This document shows positions 44,355 through 53,504 of a stretch of DNA of 64,000 nt, piece by piece. Source of the DNA: Providencia sp. R33 (GTDB lineage: Bacteria; Pseudomonadota; Gammaproteobacteria; Enterobacterales; Enterobacteriaceae); the NCBI RefSeq assembly GCF_019343475.1, contig NZ_CP072453.1, positions 1,922,001-1,986,000 on the forward strand, given 5' to 3'. The position numbers and the translations under genes were made by a program. A model generated the notes under the pieces. The model was not told the origin of the DNA, searched no databases, and saw only the letters and a program-made list of their open reading frames with translations. Position 1 is the stretch's first letter; each line of letters opens with the position of its first letter.

Positions 44355-45866
44355 ATGATCCAGAAAATACAAAATGTAATTTTAAGCAAAATAATGCTGA
44401 AGTTTATCGCATTATTTTTTCTCTTTTCTTTGTTACACAAGGTAATGGGCTATCCATTCAAGCCACTGTATATCTTTTTTATAAGCATTGGTTTGCTTTA
44501 TGTGAAAAATAGCGCCTACCGTTTTGTTGTTTTATTTTTCACCATTTTAGCTGCTATTTATTTACCAGTCGGATTGATCTATGGCCCCCCTACATATAAT
44601 ACAGTTGCTTCCTTTTATTATACTGATATACAAGAATCACGAGAATTTATATCAAATATAGATAACAAGTATTTTATTTATTCTATCTTAATACTCGCTT
44701 TTGGAACTTTAGTTAGCTTTATTAAAACAAACCCGATGAACTATCATAAAAAGACGATGTTAAGTATCGCAATGGTAGTTTTTTTCTTCACTCCTTCAAA
44801 ATATGCCTTAAGTGGTAAATATGAGAGAGCGGCTAATTCAGGAACACCAGAAACTCGTTTTTTTACAGAGCTGATTTATTCTGTTTATTCTTTAATCGAT
44901 GAGATTGAATTATATACAAGTGATGATACTTTTAAGATTACAGAAGTTAATAACCAATATGATACTTACGTTATTGTTATTGGTGAAAGTGTCCGAAAGG
45001 ATTTTATGCAAGAATACGGTTTTAAAATGCAAAACACGCCTTTTATGAGCTCAATCAATGGGATTTTTTTCATTAACTACATCTCTGCGGCGAGTTCAAC
45101 ACAACCGTCTTTAACACATAGCTTATCCGTATACCCTAAAATAGGTAATAATATCATCACATTAGCTAGCAGAGCAGGTTTTGATACTTATTGGTTATCT
45201 AATCAAGGATTTGTTGGTGAATATGATGGTTCAGTTGCCGCTATAGGGCGAAGAGCAAATAATAGCTTCTTTGTTAAGAGAGGAAGCTCTGATGATAAAT
45301 TAGTCTCTCCAGACGGTGTTTTATTACCTGAATTTAAATTGGCGCTGGAATCACAAAAACCCAAAAAACTTATTGTTGTTCATCTTATGGGGAGTCATAC
45401 GCCATTTTGTACCAGAACAGAGGAGCAGTATGATCATTTTTATCAGAATAAAAAATTTTCTTGTTATGTCCAAAGCATAAAAAACACAGATAACTTGTTA
45501 TCAGAAATATACTCTGATTTAAGTAAAACTAAATCAAAATGGTCAATGATGTATTTTTCTGATCATGCCTTATCTTTAACATATGACAAAAATGAATTGG
45601 CACATAGTGATAAATACAAACAGAACTATGAAGTGCCTTTTTTCATCACATCTTATAATTCTAAGCATAAAGAAATGATAAATAGTCGTCGTAGTGGGCT
45701 AAATTTTATGTCTTTATTTTCACAATGGACAGGAATAGAAGAAAGTAATATTGAAAGCAATTGTGATATGTTGTCTGAAAATGACTGCCCTAACCAAAAT
45801 AAAATAATTGACTTTAATAGAAATTATCTCATATTTGATGACTTACCCGATGATTATTCCAAATAA
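44355..45866 (+). CDS. Phosphoethanolamine-transferase-like inner-membrane sulfatase-fold protein
   Basis: 503 residues. Five membrane helices in the first ~150 residues, then a periplasmic alkaline-phosphatase/sulfatase-fold domain. YVIVIGESVRKDFMQEYGF gives the metal-binding glutamate E211; SAASSTQPSLTHSLS holds the nucleophile threonine (T249); HLMGSHTPF and SDHALSL supply His348 and Asp403-His404. This matches the EptA/CptA/OpgE class that puts phosphoethanolamine on lipid A, LPS core or glucans. It is intact, strongly AT-rich, and flanked by broken phage genes on both sides, so it looks like a retained lysogenic-conversion gene. Acceptor unknown. Confidence 0.8.
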   Translation: MIQKIQNVILSKIMLKFIALFFLFSLLHKVMGYPFKPLYIFFISIGLLYVKNSAYRFVVLFFTILAAIYLPVGLIYGPPTYNTVASFYYTDIQESREFISNIDNKYFIYSILILAFGTLVSFIKTNPMNYHKKTMLSIAMVVFFFTPSKYALSGKYERAANSGTPETRFFTELIYSVYSLIDEIELYTSDDTFKITEVNNQYDTYVIVIGESVRKDFMQEYGFKMQNTPFMSSINGIFFINYISAASSTQPSLTHSLSVYPKIGNNIITLASRAGFDTYWLSNQGFVGEYDGSVAAIGRRANNSFFVKRGSSDDKLVSPDGVLLPEFKLALESQKPKKLIVVHLMGSHTPFCTRTEEQYDHFYQNKKFSCYVQSIKNTDNLLSEIYSDLSKTKSKWSMMYFSDHALSLTYDKNELAHSDKYKQNYEVPFFITSYNSKHKEMINSRRSGLNFMSLFSQWTGIEESNIESNCDMLSENDCPNQNKIIDFNRNYLIFDDLPDDYSK

Positions 45867-45909
45867 AAATAAAATGGGATGCCTTCACTCATAAGGCACC
45901 CTTAAAATA

Positions 45910-46310
45910 TTACGAATAAACTGGCCAAATAATATTCGGTGAGGTTGAAGTGTCTACTTGATTGAATATTACCCGATATTTTTTCCAAGCGCTTAATTGT
46001 AATTTCTCACTTTCTAAAACAATCCCTAAATCTAATGCATCTTGTAATGGAGCTATGATTTTATCTGCATGATTGATTAGTTTAACTTTACATTTATAGG
46101 CTATGTAAACTTCTTTTTCCTTCAGTTCAGCCTCTTCATGCTCTTTCCATTCTGGAAATCCGTTAATTTGAAACCTAATTTCTCGGTTTTTGTAAACTCA
46201 TCATAAGTAGACTGGGACACCCAAACACCTTTTAAATCATTTTCAATCTCAGCACTGAAAGTTTCAGATTCGCTAATGAAACCTGTACCATCAAAAAAAT
46301 ACTGATTCAT
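45910..46310 (-). pseudogene. Tail-fibre assembly (Tfa) protein, frameshifted
   Basis: Starts MNQYFFDGTGFISESETF at 46310, then YDEFTKTEKLGFKL; the frame ends at 46122. The adjoining frame continues with FPEWKEHEEAELKEKE and ADKIIAPLQDALDLGIV, ending WKKYRVIFNQVDTSTSPNI-IWP at 45910. That C terminus is diagnostic of P2/Mu/lambda tail-fibre assembly chaperones. A single frameshift near 46135 separates the two halves. Confidence 0.75.
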
Positions 46311-46446
46311 TTTATTACTCCCATACATAGATACGGGTAGGATCGAAATAAACTCGCCCAGTTAGAGATTCATGTAAGATCACCACTCTAGTTTGTAATT
46401 GTATAAATAAGTCTTTCCTTAATATTTATAATTTCAAACGGGCAAA

Positions 46447-47004
46447 GTGTTTCACTTAATTGAGCCTGATATTAACCAAGAGTTATACGGCCTGCCTGAA
46501 TATCTTGCGGCAATCCCATCGGTGCTACTGAACAAGGCCGCAACCCTATTTCGCCGCAAGTATTATCTCAATGGTTCGCACGCGGGTTATATCTTGTATA
46601 TCAGTGATGCGGCACAAAAAACTGATGATGTGGATAAAATTCGTGAAGCCCTGAAAAGCAGCAAGGGGTTGGGTAATTTCCGCAATTTATTTTTGTATGC
46701 ACCAGGGGGAAAGAAAGACGGCATCCAAACAATCCCACTTTCTGAAGCAGCGGCAAAAGATGAATTTCTCAATATCAAGAATGTGAGCCGCGACGATATG
46801 TTAGCGGCACACCGTGTGTCACCACAAATCATGGGGATCATTCCTGAAAACGTGGGCGGCTTTGGTGATGTTGAGAAAGCGGCAAAGGTGTTTGTGCGTA
46901 ATGAGTTGATGCCGTTACAAAGTAAGATGATGCAATTGAATGATTGGTTTGGCGGGGAGATTATTAAGTTTAATAAATACTCGCTGGATTTAGACGATGA
47001 ATAA
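46447..47004 (+). pseudogene. Phage portal protein (P2 gpQ-like), C-terminal fragment
   Basis: 185 residues beginning at a GTG without ribosome site. VFHLIEPDINQELYGLPEYL, AGYILYISDAAQKTDDVDKI, NLFLYAPGGKKDG and HRVSPQIMGIIPENVGGFGD are typical of the P2 portal (PBSX portal family), which is about 340 residues. The N-terminal half is missing. Confidence 0.8.
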
Positions 47005-47026
47005 TATCACTCGTTAATTCAATGAT

Positions 47027-47051
47027 GCCGCCCACTGAGGCGGTATTTTTT
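47027..47051 (+). terminator. Terminator after the portal fragment
   Basis: CCGCC-CACTGA-GGCGG followed by TATTTTTTT. Confidence 0.6.
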
Positions 47052-47104
47052 TACCTGTAGGTCGGCTTTCTCGCTGCTCTAAATAATAATAAGACCCCAC
47101 TGTA

Positions 47105-47212
47105 TTATACCAAACCTATATCACCAAGACGAATTTGCCAAAAATCAGGCTCATCAAATAGTGGTTTAAACACACCATACGCCACCACAACACACGCAAA
47201 AATAATTGCCAT
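47105..47212 (-). CDS. Possible 35-residue membrane peptide
   Basis: ATG at 47212, stop TAA at 47105. MAIIFACVVVAYGVFKPLF is a single hydrophobic helix, then DEPDFWQIRLGDIGLV. It lies in the decayed phage DNA. No family recognised; it may be an accidental frame or the tail of a lost gene. Confidence 0.3.
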   Translation of the reverse strand: MAIIFACVVVAYGVFKPLFDEPDFWQIRLGDIGLV

Positions 47213-47321
47213 CTAGTTATATAAATTTGATTTTAACGCCGTGACGGCTCGGAGATTTTGCGGACGGATAATTAACAATAAACACCTCGCCGCGCAATCG
47301 TGACCCCGCCACGCCTGCCCA

Positions 47322-47516
47322 CTAAATAAGGTAGTTTTCATACAGGTGCATAAGTAAGTCCAAATCGTGCCAGTGGTGGGGCTTAGTGCGGCTGGCTTTA
47401 TCAACAAAAAGCAGCATATGCCAGTGTGGGGTGCCATCATGATGTGGCTCTGATAGATTACAAAGTGGCATGAAAGCATCAACTATCAATAGAGAGTTTA
47501 ATTTGCTAATGAGCAT
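47322..47516 (-). pseudogene. Phage replication endonuclease (P2 gpA-like) fragment
   Basis: SEPHHDGTPHWHMLLFVDKA is the metal-binding HUH-type motif region of P2 gpA rolling-circle initiators (HxH within PHWHMLLF). Only about 60 residues remain in this frame of a protein of more than 700; the neighbouring frame down to 47213 carries further fragments. Confidence 0.7.
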
Positions 47517-48134
47517 TTTTACTTCATTGGACGAAATTGGCGAGTGCTCTAAAAATAACCCGATTAAGTCTCTTGGTAAGTTGAAAGAAGAAAAACCAGA
47601 AATGGCCTATTTGACAAAATAGTGATATTGAAAAATTACTTAATGTCATGACCGATGATTACTTACGCATAACTATTTTATGTCTAAGTACGGGGGTAAG
47701 ATGGGGTGAAGCCATTAGTTTAAAGGCTGAAAACTTATTACATGGACGAGTTACATTTATGAAAACGAAAAATGGTAGGCATAGAACTGTTCCCATTCTG
47801 ATGATGTAATGAGAACTGTAAAAGTAAAAGATTCTGGATTACTTTTCGATGTTGATTACGTCAAGTACAGATCAATACTGAAAGAAGTTAAACCAGATTT
47901 GCCGCATGGTCAGGCCGTGCATGTTTTACGGCATTCTTTTGCAGCGCACTTTATGATGAATGGTGGCAATATTCTCACTCTTCAAAAAATCATGGGTCAT
48001 GCGAGTATTCAGCAAAAACAATGACATACACACAATTTGCCCCTGACTATTTAAATGAGGCCATTTCATGCAACCCTTTAAGGGGAGGCATCCACATTCC
48101 ATCCACCGATATGGGGTGCAATGATGCGAATTAA
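47509..48134 (+). pseudogene. P2-type tyrosine integrase, multiply frameshifted
   Basis: Readable in four pieces: FTSLDEIGECSKNNPIKSLG to AYLTK; SDIEKLLNVMTDDYLRI to GRHRTVPI; MRTVKVKDSG to HVLRHSFAAHFMMNGGNI and IMGHASIQQK (47809-48024); and MTYTQFAPDYLNEAISCNPL (48021-48134). RWGE, HxLRH and the MTY catalytic tyrosine of the family can all be found, but three frameshifts make it inactive. Closest to ihfA, so one prophage end is here. Confidence 0.8.
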
Positions 48135-48159
48135 CTTATCATAACATTCGTAAGTTATT

Positions 48160-48197
48160 GAAAAATATTGCTAGCCCCGATGTTCTGGGGCTGGCAA
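48160..48197 (-). terminator. Terminator of pheST-ihfA
   Basis: Minus strand TTGCCAGCCCC / GGGGCTAGCAA, 11 pairs with one G-T, then TATTTTTC. Confidence 0.75.
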
Positions 48198-48198
48198 T

Positions 48199-48219
48199 GA
48201 CCGCCTAGGCGGTCTTTTT
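48199..48219 (+). terminator. Terminator-like palindrome facing ihfA
   Basis: Perfect palindrome GACCGCCTAGGCGGTC followed on the plus strand by TTTTT; it would stop transcription from the integrase side. Confidence 0.5.
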
Positions 48220-48243
48220 CTATACCAAATTGAATTGATATGA

Positions 48244-48540
48244 TTACTCTTTTGGCGTTGCTTTTTCCACGCGGCTTTTTAATTTTTGGCCTGGGCGGAA
48301 AGTAACAACACGTCGTGCAGTAATTGGAATATCTTCCCCAGTTTTTGGGTTACGTCCGGGACGTTGATTTTTATCACGTAAATCAAAGTTACCGAATCCA
48401 GATAATTTTACTTGCTCACCGTTTTCTAAAGAAAGGCGAACTTCTTCAAAGAAAGTTTCGACCAGTTCTTTAGCATCACGTTTGCTAACACCCAATTTTT
48501 CAAACACATTTTCTGACATTTCTGCTTTAGTAAGCGCCAT
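48244..48540 (-). CDS. ihfA: Integration host factor alpha subunit
   Basis: 98 residues, DNA-bending nucleoid protein working as a heterodimer with IhfB. MALTKAEMSENVFEKLGVSK start and the DNA-contacting arm GRNPKTGEDIPITARRVV are diagnostic. Four bases after the pheT stop, the same operon as in E. coli. P2-like phages use IHF for integration, and the integrase remnant lies right beside it. Confidence 0.97.
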   Translation of the reverse strand: MALTKAEMSENVFEKLGVSKRDAKELVETFFEEVRLSLENGEQVKLSGFGNFDLRDKNQRPGRNPKTGEDIPITARRVVTFRPGQKLKSRVEKATPKE

Positions 48541-48544
48541 AGGT

Positions 48545-50932
48545 TTAGTCCCTCAAGGAGGCTTGGAATCGCTGTTTTAACGCAGCAACACACAGATCAA
48601 CGGTAGCGGTAATCTCTTCTTCTTCCATCGTACGCTGGGTATCTTGGAAAACGAGACTGATAGCAAGGCTCTTATAACCCTCCGCTATCCCTTCACCACA
48701 ATACACATCAAACAAGTTTATGCCAACTATATGATTTATGCCAACTTTTTTACACTCTGCCAAAACTTCTGCAGCTGCTACATTTTCCGGCACGACCACA
48801 GCGATGTCACGGCGATTCGATGGATAGCGTGAAATCGCCTTAGCTTCAGGGATGACACGTTGTGCTATCGCATCACTACGAACCTCAAACACCACCGTAC
48901 GACCATTTAAATCGAGTTTACGTTCTAATTCTGGGTGAACAACACCGATAAAGCCAATATGTTCATTTTCCAGATAAATCCCAGCACTTTGCCCCGGATG
49001 CAATGCAGGATGTGCTTCAGATTTAAATGTAATTTGATTTAGTTTCCCAGTCAATTCAAAAACAGCTTCAAGATCACCTTTTAAATCAAAGAAGTCAACA
49101 ACTTGTTTATCTAATGACCAATGTTCTTCAAATCTATTGCCCGTGATCACACCTGCAAGCATAGGTTCTTGGCGAATTCCATATTCTGCTTGATTATCAG
49201 GCGTAAAGCGCAAACCTGTTTCAAATAAACGAATTCGATTCTGCTGACGATTTTGATTATAGACAACTGTACTTAATAAACCAGTCAGGAGCGATAAACG
49301 CATCGCAGACATATCTGCCGAAATTGGATTTGGTAACAGCAACGCATCTTGGCCAGGGTGTAATAACGCCTGAACTTTCGGGTCAACAAAGCTATAAGTA
49401 ATCGCTTCTTGATAACCACGGTCTACTAACATCGTTTTAATGCGTTTTAACGGCAGATTCGCTTCTTTATGATCAGTCATAATGAGGTCAGCGCGTAATG
49501 GCACATCAGGAATGCTGTTGTAACCATAAACACGTGCAACTTCTTCGACTAAATCCTCTTCGATTTGCATATCAAAGCGCCAGCTCGGAGCAACAACATC
49601 CCACGTATTTTCTGCAACAGTCACTTTGCAGCCTAAGCGAGTTAGAATATCGGTGACTAAATTATCTTCAATAAAATGACCAATTAAACGGTCTAATTTA
49701 TGACGAGTCAGTTTGATATTTGCCGCTTTTGGTAAATGCTGTTCGCTAGTAACATCAATAATTTCACCGACTTCACCACCGCAAATTTCCACGATCAACG
49801 CTGTTGCACGCTCAATCGCTTTAAATTGCAGTTGCGGGTCCACACCACGTTCGAAACGGTGTGATGCATCGGTATGTAAGCCATAGTTACGTGCACGGCC
49901 AGTAATCGACAGTGGATTAAAGAATGCACATTCCAATAAAATATTTTTTGTTTCCGTGTTCACACCAGAGTGTTCACCACCAAAAATACCCGCTATCCCC
50001 AATGCTTTAGACTCATCGGCAATCACTAATGTATCTGATTTTAACGTAGCTTCACTGCCATCAAGCAGAACTAGTTTTTCACCATCTTTCGCCATACGCG
50101 CAACGATAGCGCCGTCTAAACGGTCTAAATCGTAAGCGTGCTGCGGTTGCCCCATTTCCAGTAAGACATAGTTGGTAATATCAACAACTGCATCAATAGA
50201 ACGAACACCGCCACGGCGCAGTTTTTCTTTCATCCATAATGGTGTTGGTGCAGAAACATCGATATTTTTAATCACACGGCCCACAAAACGTGGACAGGCT
50301 TCTGGCGCTTCAACACGAATTGGGAAAGTGTCTTTCGTGGTGACTGAAACTGTATTAATTGCAGGTTCAGTTAATTCTAACTTATTAATAACCGCCACAT
50401 CACGCGCAACCCCTAAAATGCTTAGGCAATCTGCACGGTTTGGTGTAATGCTAATCTCGATAGCATTATCATCCAATTTTAGATATTCACGGATATCAGT
50501 ACCAATGGTTGCATCGAGTGGTAACTCAATAATGCCACTGTGGTCATCTGAAATGCCCAGTTCTGAATACGAGCACAGCATGCCTTCAGATGGCTCACCA
50601 CGTAATTTAGCGGCTTTAATTTTAAAGTCACCCGGTAATACCGCGCCGACTGTTGCTACTGCAACTTTCAGGCCTTGGCGGCAGTTTGGTGCGCCACAAA
50701 CGATATCTAATAAACGCTCACCACCCACGTTGACTTTTGTCACGCGCAGTTTGTCTGCATTTGGGTGTTGACCACATTCAACCACTTCACCGACAACAAC
50801 GCCGTGAAATTCACCAGCAACACCTTCAACGCCATCAACTTCCAGACCTGCCATAGTGATTTGGTCTGATAATGCTTCGCTACTGATCGCCGGGTTCACC
50901 CACTCGCGTAACCAGAGTTCACTGAATTTCAT
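48545..50932 (-). CDS. pheT: Phenylalanine-tRNA ligase beta subunit
   Basis: 795 residues, as in E. coli. N-terminal tRNA-binding OB domain (about 40-150, VVGEVVECGQHPNADKLRV), B1/B5 and editing domains in the middle, class II-like core (VYGYNSIPDVPLRADLI) and the C-terminal anticodon-binding FDX-ACB domain (SRYPSNRRDIAVVV). Works as an alpha2-beta2 tetramer with PheS. Editing domain removes Tyr-tRNA(Phe). Confidence 0.97.
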   Translation of the reverse strand: MKFSELWLREWVNPAISSEALSDQITMAGLEVDGVEGVAGEFHGVVVGEVVECGQHPNADKLRVTKVNVGGERLLDIVCGAPNCRQGLKVAVATVGAVLPGDFKIKAAKLRGEPSEGMLCSYSELGISDDHSGIIELPLDATIGTDIREYLKLDDNAIEISITPNRADCLSILGVARDVAVINKLELTEPAINTVSVTTKDTFPIRVEAPEACPRFVGRVIKNIDVSAPTPLWMKEKLRRGGVRSIDAVVDITNYVLLEMGQPQHAYDLDRLDGAIVARMAKDGEKLVLLDGSEATLKSDTLVIADESKALGIAGIFGGEHSGVNTETKNILLECAFFNPLSITGRARNYGLHTDASHRFERGVDPQLQFKAIERATALIVEICGGEVGEIIDVTSEQHLPKAANIKLTRHKLDRLIGHFIEDNLVTDILTRLGCKVTVAENTWDVVAPSWRFDMQIEEDLVEEVARVYGYNSIPDVPLRADLIMTDHKEANLPLKRIKTMLVDRGYQEAITYSFVDPKVQALLHPGQDALLLPNPISADMSAMRLSLLTGLLSTVVYNQNRQQNRIRLFETGLRFTPDNQAEYGIRQEPMLAGVITGNRFEEHWSLDKQVVDFFDLKGDLEAVFELTGKLNQITFKSEAHPALHPGQSAGIYLENEHIGFIGVVHPELERKLDLNGRTVVFEVRSDAIAQRVIPEAKAISRYPSNRRDIAVVVPENVAAAEVLAECKKVGINHIVGINLFDVYCGEGIAEGYKSLAISLVFQDTQRTMEEEEITATVDLCVAALKQRFQASLRD

Positions 50933-50946
50933 GAGATAAACCCGCC

Positions 50947-51930
50947 TTATTTAAACTGTTTGAGGAAACGAAGATCGTTTTCGAAGAATGCACGTAGGTC
51001 AGAAACACCGTAACGTAACATTGTCAGACGTTCCATTCCCATACCGAATGCAAATCCGGAGTAAACTTCTGGGTCAATACCCACATTGCGTAATACATTT
51101 GGATGTACCATTCCGCAACCTAATACTTCCAACCATTTTCCGTTTTTGCCCATCACATCAACTTCGGCTGAAGGCTCAGTAAACGGGAAATAAGATGGAC
51201 GAAAACGCACTTGAACTTCTTCTTCAAAGAAATTATTCAGGAAATCATGCAATGTGCCTTTTAAGTTGGTAAAGCTAATGTCTTTATCAACTATCAAACC
51301 TTCTGTTTGATGGAACATTGGAGTGTGGGTTTGGTCGTAATCATTACGATAGACGCGGCCCGGAGCAATAATACGGATTGGTGGTTGTTGCCCATTCATA
51401 GTACGAATTTGCACACCAGAGGTTTGGGTACGTAACAAACGTTTCGCATCAAACCAGAATGTATCGTGATCTGCACGTGCAGGGTGATGAGCAGGAATAT
51501 TCAGTGCATCAAAGTTATGGTAATCATCTTCGATTTCAGGGCCAGTCTCTACGGAGAAACCTAACTCGCCAAAAAACTCTTCAATTCGCTGAATTGTACG
51601 GGTCACTGGGTGTAACCCACCATTTTCCATACGACGCCCAGGTAATGACACGTCAACTTTTTCAGATGCGAGACGTGCATTGAGGATCTCAGCTTGCATA
51701 GCATCCTTACGGACATTCAGCGCATCTTGAACCTGTACTTTGGCTTCATTTATCACAGCCCCTGCCGCTGGACGTTCGTCAGCTGGCAGATCACGCAACG
51801 TTTTCATCTGGAGTGTGAAATGGCCGCTTTTGCCTAAAAATTCAACACGCACTGACTCCAACGTAGCAACATCTTGGGCCTGTTCAATGGCTGCTTTTGC
51901 CTGTGCAACCAACTCAGCGAGATGTGGCAT
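50947..51930 (-). CDS. pheS: Phenylalanine-tRNA ligase alpha subunit
   Basis: 327 residues (E. coli 327). N-terminal coiled coil, then class II catalytic core with motif 2 region YRNDYDQTHTPMFHQTEGL and motif 3 GFAFGMGMERLTMLRYG. First structural gene after the pheM attenuator. Its residue ...GFAFGMG... alanine is the usual one in the amino-acid pocket. Confidence 0.97.
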   Translation of the reverse strand: MPHLAELVAQAKAAIEQAQDVATLESVRVEFLGKSGHFTLQMKTLRDLPADERPAAGAVINEAKVQVQDALNVRKDAMQAEILNARLASEKVDVSLPGRRMENGGLHPVTRTIQRIEEFFGELGFSVETGPEIEDDYHNFDALNIPAHHPARADHDTFWFDAKRLLRTQTSGVQIRTMNGQQPPIRIIAPGRVYRNDYDQTHTPMFHQTEGLIVDKDISFTNLKGTLHDFLNNFFEEEVQVRFRPSYFPFTEPSAEVDVMGKNGKWLEVLGCGMVHPNVLRNVGIDPEVYSGFAFGMGMERLTMLRYGVSDLRAFFENDLRFLKQFK

Positions 51931-52050
51931 TGTTTCCCCTTTATGACCACTTGGTCTTTTTGCTAGTTATTCACTAAATTTATTAAGCTCCACATTCCAT
52001 TATGTAATGGATGAGTACCTAACTGATTTTACTGTATTTAATCTAAAACT

Positions 52051-52082
52051 AAAAACAAAAAAGCCTCCCTAAGGAGGCTTTA
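52051..52082 (-). terminator. pheST attenuator terminator
   Basis: Minus strand AAGCCTCC-TTAG-GGAGGCTT then TTTTGTTTTT, 50 bases after the leader-peptide stop. A competing pairing with the GGTTCGGGGGCTTTTTCG block upstream can form the antiterminator. Confidence 0.85.
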
Positions 52083-52130
52083 GCGTAACTTTTCGTTTCT
52101 TCTTTCTTTACGCGAAAAAGCCCCCGAACC

Positions 52131-52175
52131 TCAGGTGCTAAAGTAAAAAAAGAAACGAAAAATAACAGCGTGCAT
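52131..52175 (-). CDS. pheM: pheST leader peptide PheM
   Basis: Fourteen codons: [14 protein letters not shown], against [14 protein letters not shown] in E. coli. Five of 14 residues are phenylalanine. Ribosome stalling on these codons when Phe-tRNA is short prevents the downstream terminator from forming, so pheST is read. Located between rplT and pheS as in E. coli. Confidence 0.92.
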   Translation of the reverse strand: [14 protein letters not shown]

Positions 52176-52269
52176 GTGATAACTTTCCAATAAAATACGT
52201 TATTAAAGTAGTAACACAAATAACTATAAATGAAAAGAGGAAGTTACCCTCCTCTTTTCAAGCAAACAA

Positions 52270-52626
52270 TTAAGCTAAAGAGCTTTTCGCTTTTTCAACT
52301 AAAGCAGTGAATGCTGCTTTATCGAAAACTGCGATGTCTGCTAAGATCTTACGGTCGATTTCAATTGAAGCTTTTTTCAAGCCATTGATGAAGCGGCTGT
52401 AAGACAGGCCGTTCTGACGAGCCGCAGCGTTGATACGCGCGATCCACAGTTGACGGAACTGACGTTTACGTTGACGGCGGTCACGGTAAGCGTATTGACC
52501 AGCTTTGATTACCGCTTGAAACGCTACGCGGTAAACACGTGAACGTGCACCATAGTAACCTTTCGCCTGTTTCAGAATTTTTTTGTGACGTGCACGTGCG
52601 ATTACACCACGTTTTGCGCGAGCCAT
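52270..52626 (-). CDS. rplT: 50S ribosomal protein L20
   Basis: 118 residues, exact family length. Basic N-terminal extension (ARAKRGVIARARHKKILKQA split) that enters 23S rRNA, and a globular C-terminal half ending LVEKAKSSLA. L20 starts 50S assembly and represses translation of rpmI-rplT by binding the mRNA upstream of rpmI. 45 bases after rpmI. Confidence 0.97.
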   Translation of the reverse strand: MARAKRGVIARARHKKILKQAKGYYGARSRVYRVAFQAVIKAGQYAYRDRRQRKRQFRQLWIARINAAARQNGLSYSRFINGLKKASIEIDRKILADIAVFDKAAFTALVEKAKSSLA

Positions 52627-52671
52627 AAGCTATCTCCTATCGTCTTTATCTTAATTAACTAAATTGTTTAC

Positions 52672-52869
52672 TTATGCGTAAGGCAGGCAAGCAACTACCA
52701 GACCCAGATCGCCTTTAGATACCATTCCTTTCGGACGTAAATGGCGTTTACGCTTAGTTGACTTTTTAGTCAGGATATGACGAAGGTTTGCATGCTTACG
52801 CTTAAAGCCACCGCCTGCAGTTTTTTTAAAGCGCTTTGCTGCGCCACGTACAGTTTTAATCTTTGGCAT
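52672..52869 (-). CDS. rpmI: 50S ribosomal protein L35
   Basis: 65 residues from ATG 52869 ([17 protein letters not shown]), the family length; a frame to 52884 adds five unlikely residues. Basic, with the C-terminal [17 protein letters not shown]. In E. coli it is translated together with rplT under L20 control. Confidence 0.96.
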
Positions 52870-52964
52870 TTCTTTAATTTCCAACTTCGCATTGTTATTA
52901 ACTACGAATTAACTAGGCGAATAACGTTCATATTGCTATGAATGAATATTACTTGCAGGCCTAA

Positions 52965-53504
52965 TTATTTCTTCTTCGGTGCTAGCACCATGATCATTTG
53001 ACGCCCTTCAATTCTTGAAGGAAATGATTCAACAGTAACTAACTCTTCCAGATCTTGTTTGATGCGGTTAAGCATCTCCATACCGATCTGTTGGTGAGCC
53101 ATTTCACGACCACGAAAACGCAGCGTTACTTTAACTTTATCACCATCTTCTATGAAGCGGATCAGGTTGCGTAGTTTGACCTGATAGTCGCCTTCATCCG
53201 TACCAGGGCGGAATTTAAGTTCCTTCACCTGAACAACTTTTTGTTTCTTTTTCTGCTCTTTTTGAGACTTGCTCTTCTCATAAAGGAATTTGCCGTAGTC
53301 CATAATACGACAAACTGGCGGTTCAGCATTTGGACTGATTTCAACAAGGTCTACACCTGCTTCTTCAGCTTTTTCAAGCGCTTCACGCGCGCTCATAATG
53401 CCTAACTGTTCACCGTCTAAACCTGTTAAACGGACCTCAGGAACACGGATTTCATCGTTGATACGATTTGGACGTGTTGTTGGGATTCTTTTTCCGCCTT
53501 TAAT
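52965..53504 (-). CDS. infC: Translation initiation factor IF-3, downstream tandem copy
   Basis: Full-length second IF-3 of 179 residues, started by ATT at 53504 behind GGAGGAATGAAGT. After the start it reads IKGGKRIPTTRPNRINDEIR, then the linker and the C-terminal domain with GRQMIMVLAPKKK. From residue 37 on it differs from the upstream copy by about 14 of 143 residues, mostly conservative, with many silent differences. It is the copy next to rpmI-rplT. Both domains and the basic linker (KSKSQKEQKKKQK) are intact. The unusual ATT start, the basis of IF-3 self-control in E. coli, is kept. Confidence 0.93.
   Translation of the reverse strand: MKGGKRIPTTRPNRINDEIRVPEVRLTGLDGEQLGIMSAREALEKAEEAGVDLVEISPNAEPPVCRIMDYGKFLYEKSKSQKEQKKKQKVVQVKELKFRPGTDEGDYQVKLRNLIRFIEDGDKVKVTLRFRGREMAHQQIGMEMLNRIKQDLEELVTVESFPSRIEGRQMIMVLAPKKK

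Noticed and set aside
47213..47482. An 89-residue frame as a separate gene
   Set aside because: It overlaps the gpA fragment in another frame and its residues show no phage or cellular family; it is a shadow of the decayed replication gene.
53397..53504. Taking the downstream infC as a truncated copy starting at its internal ATG (53396)
   Set aside because: The frame continues upstream to an ATT with a perfect SD, giving a full-length protein homologous to the first copy.
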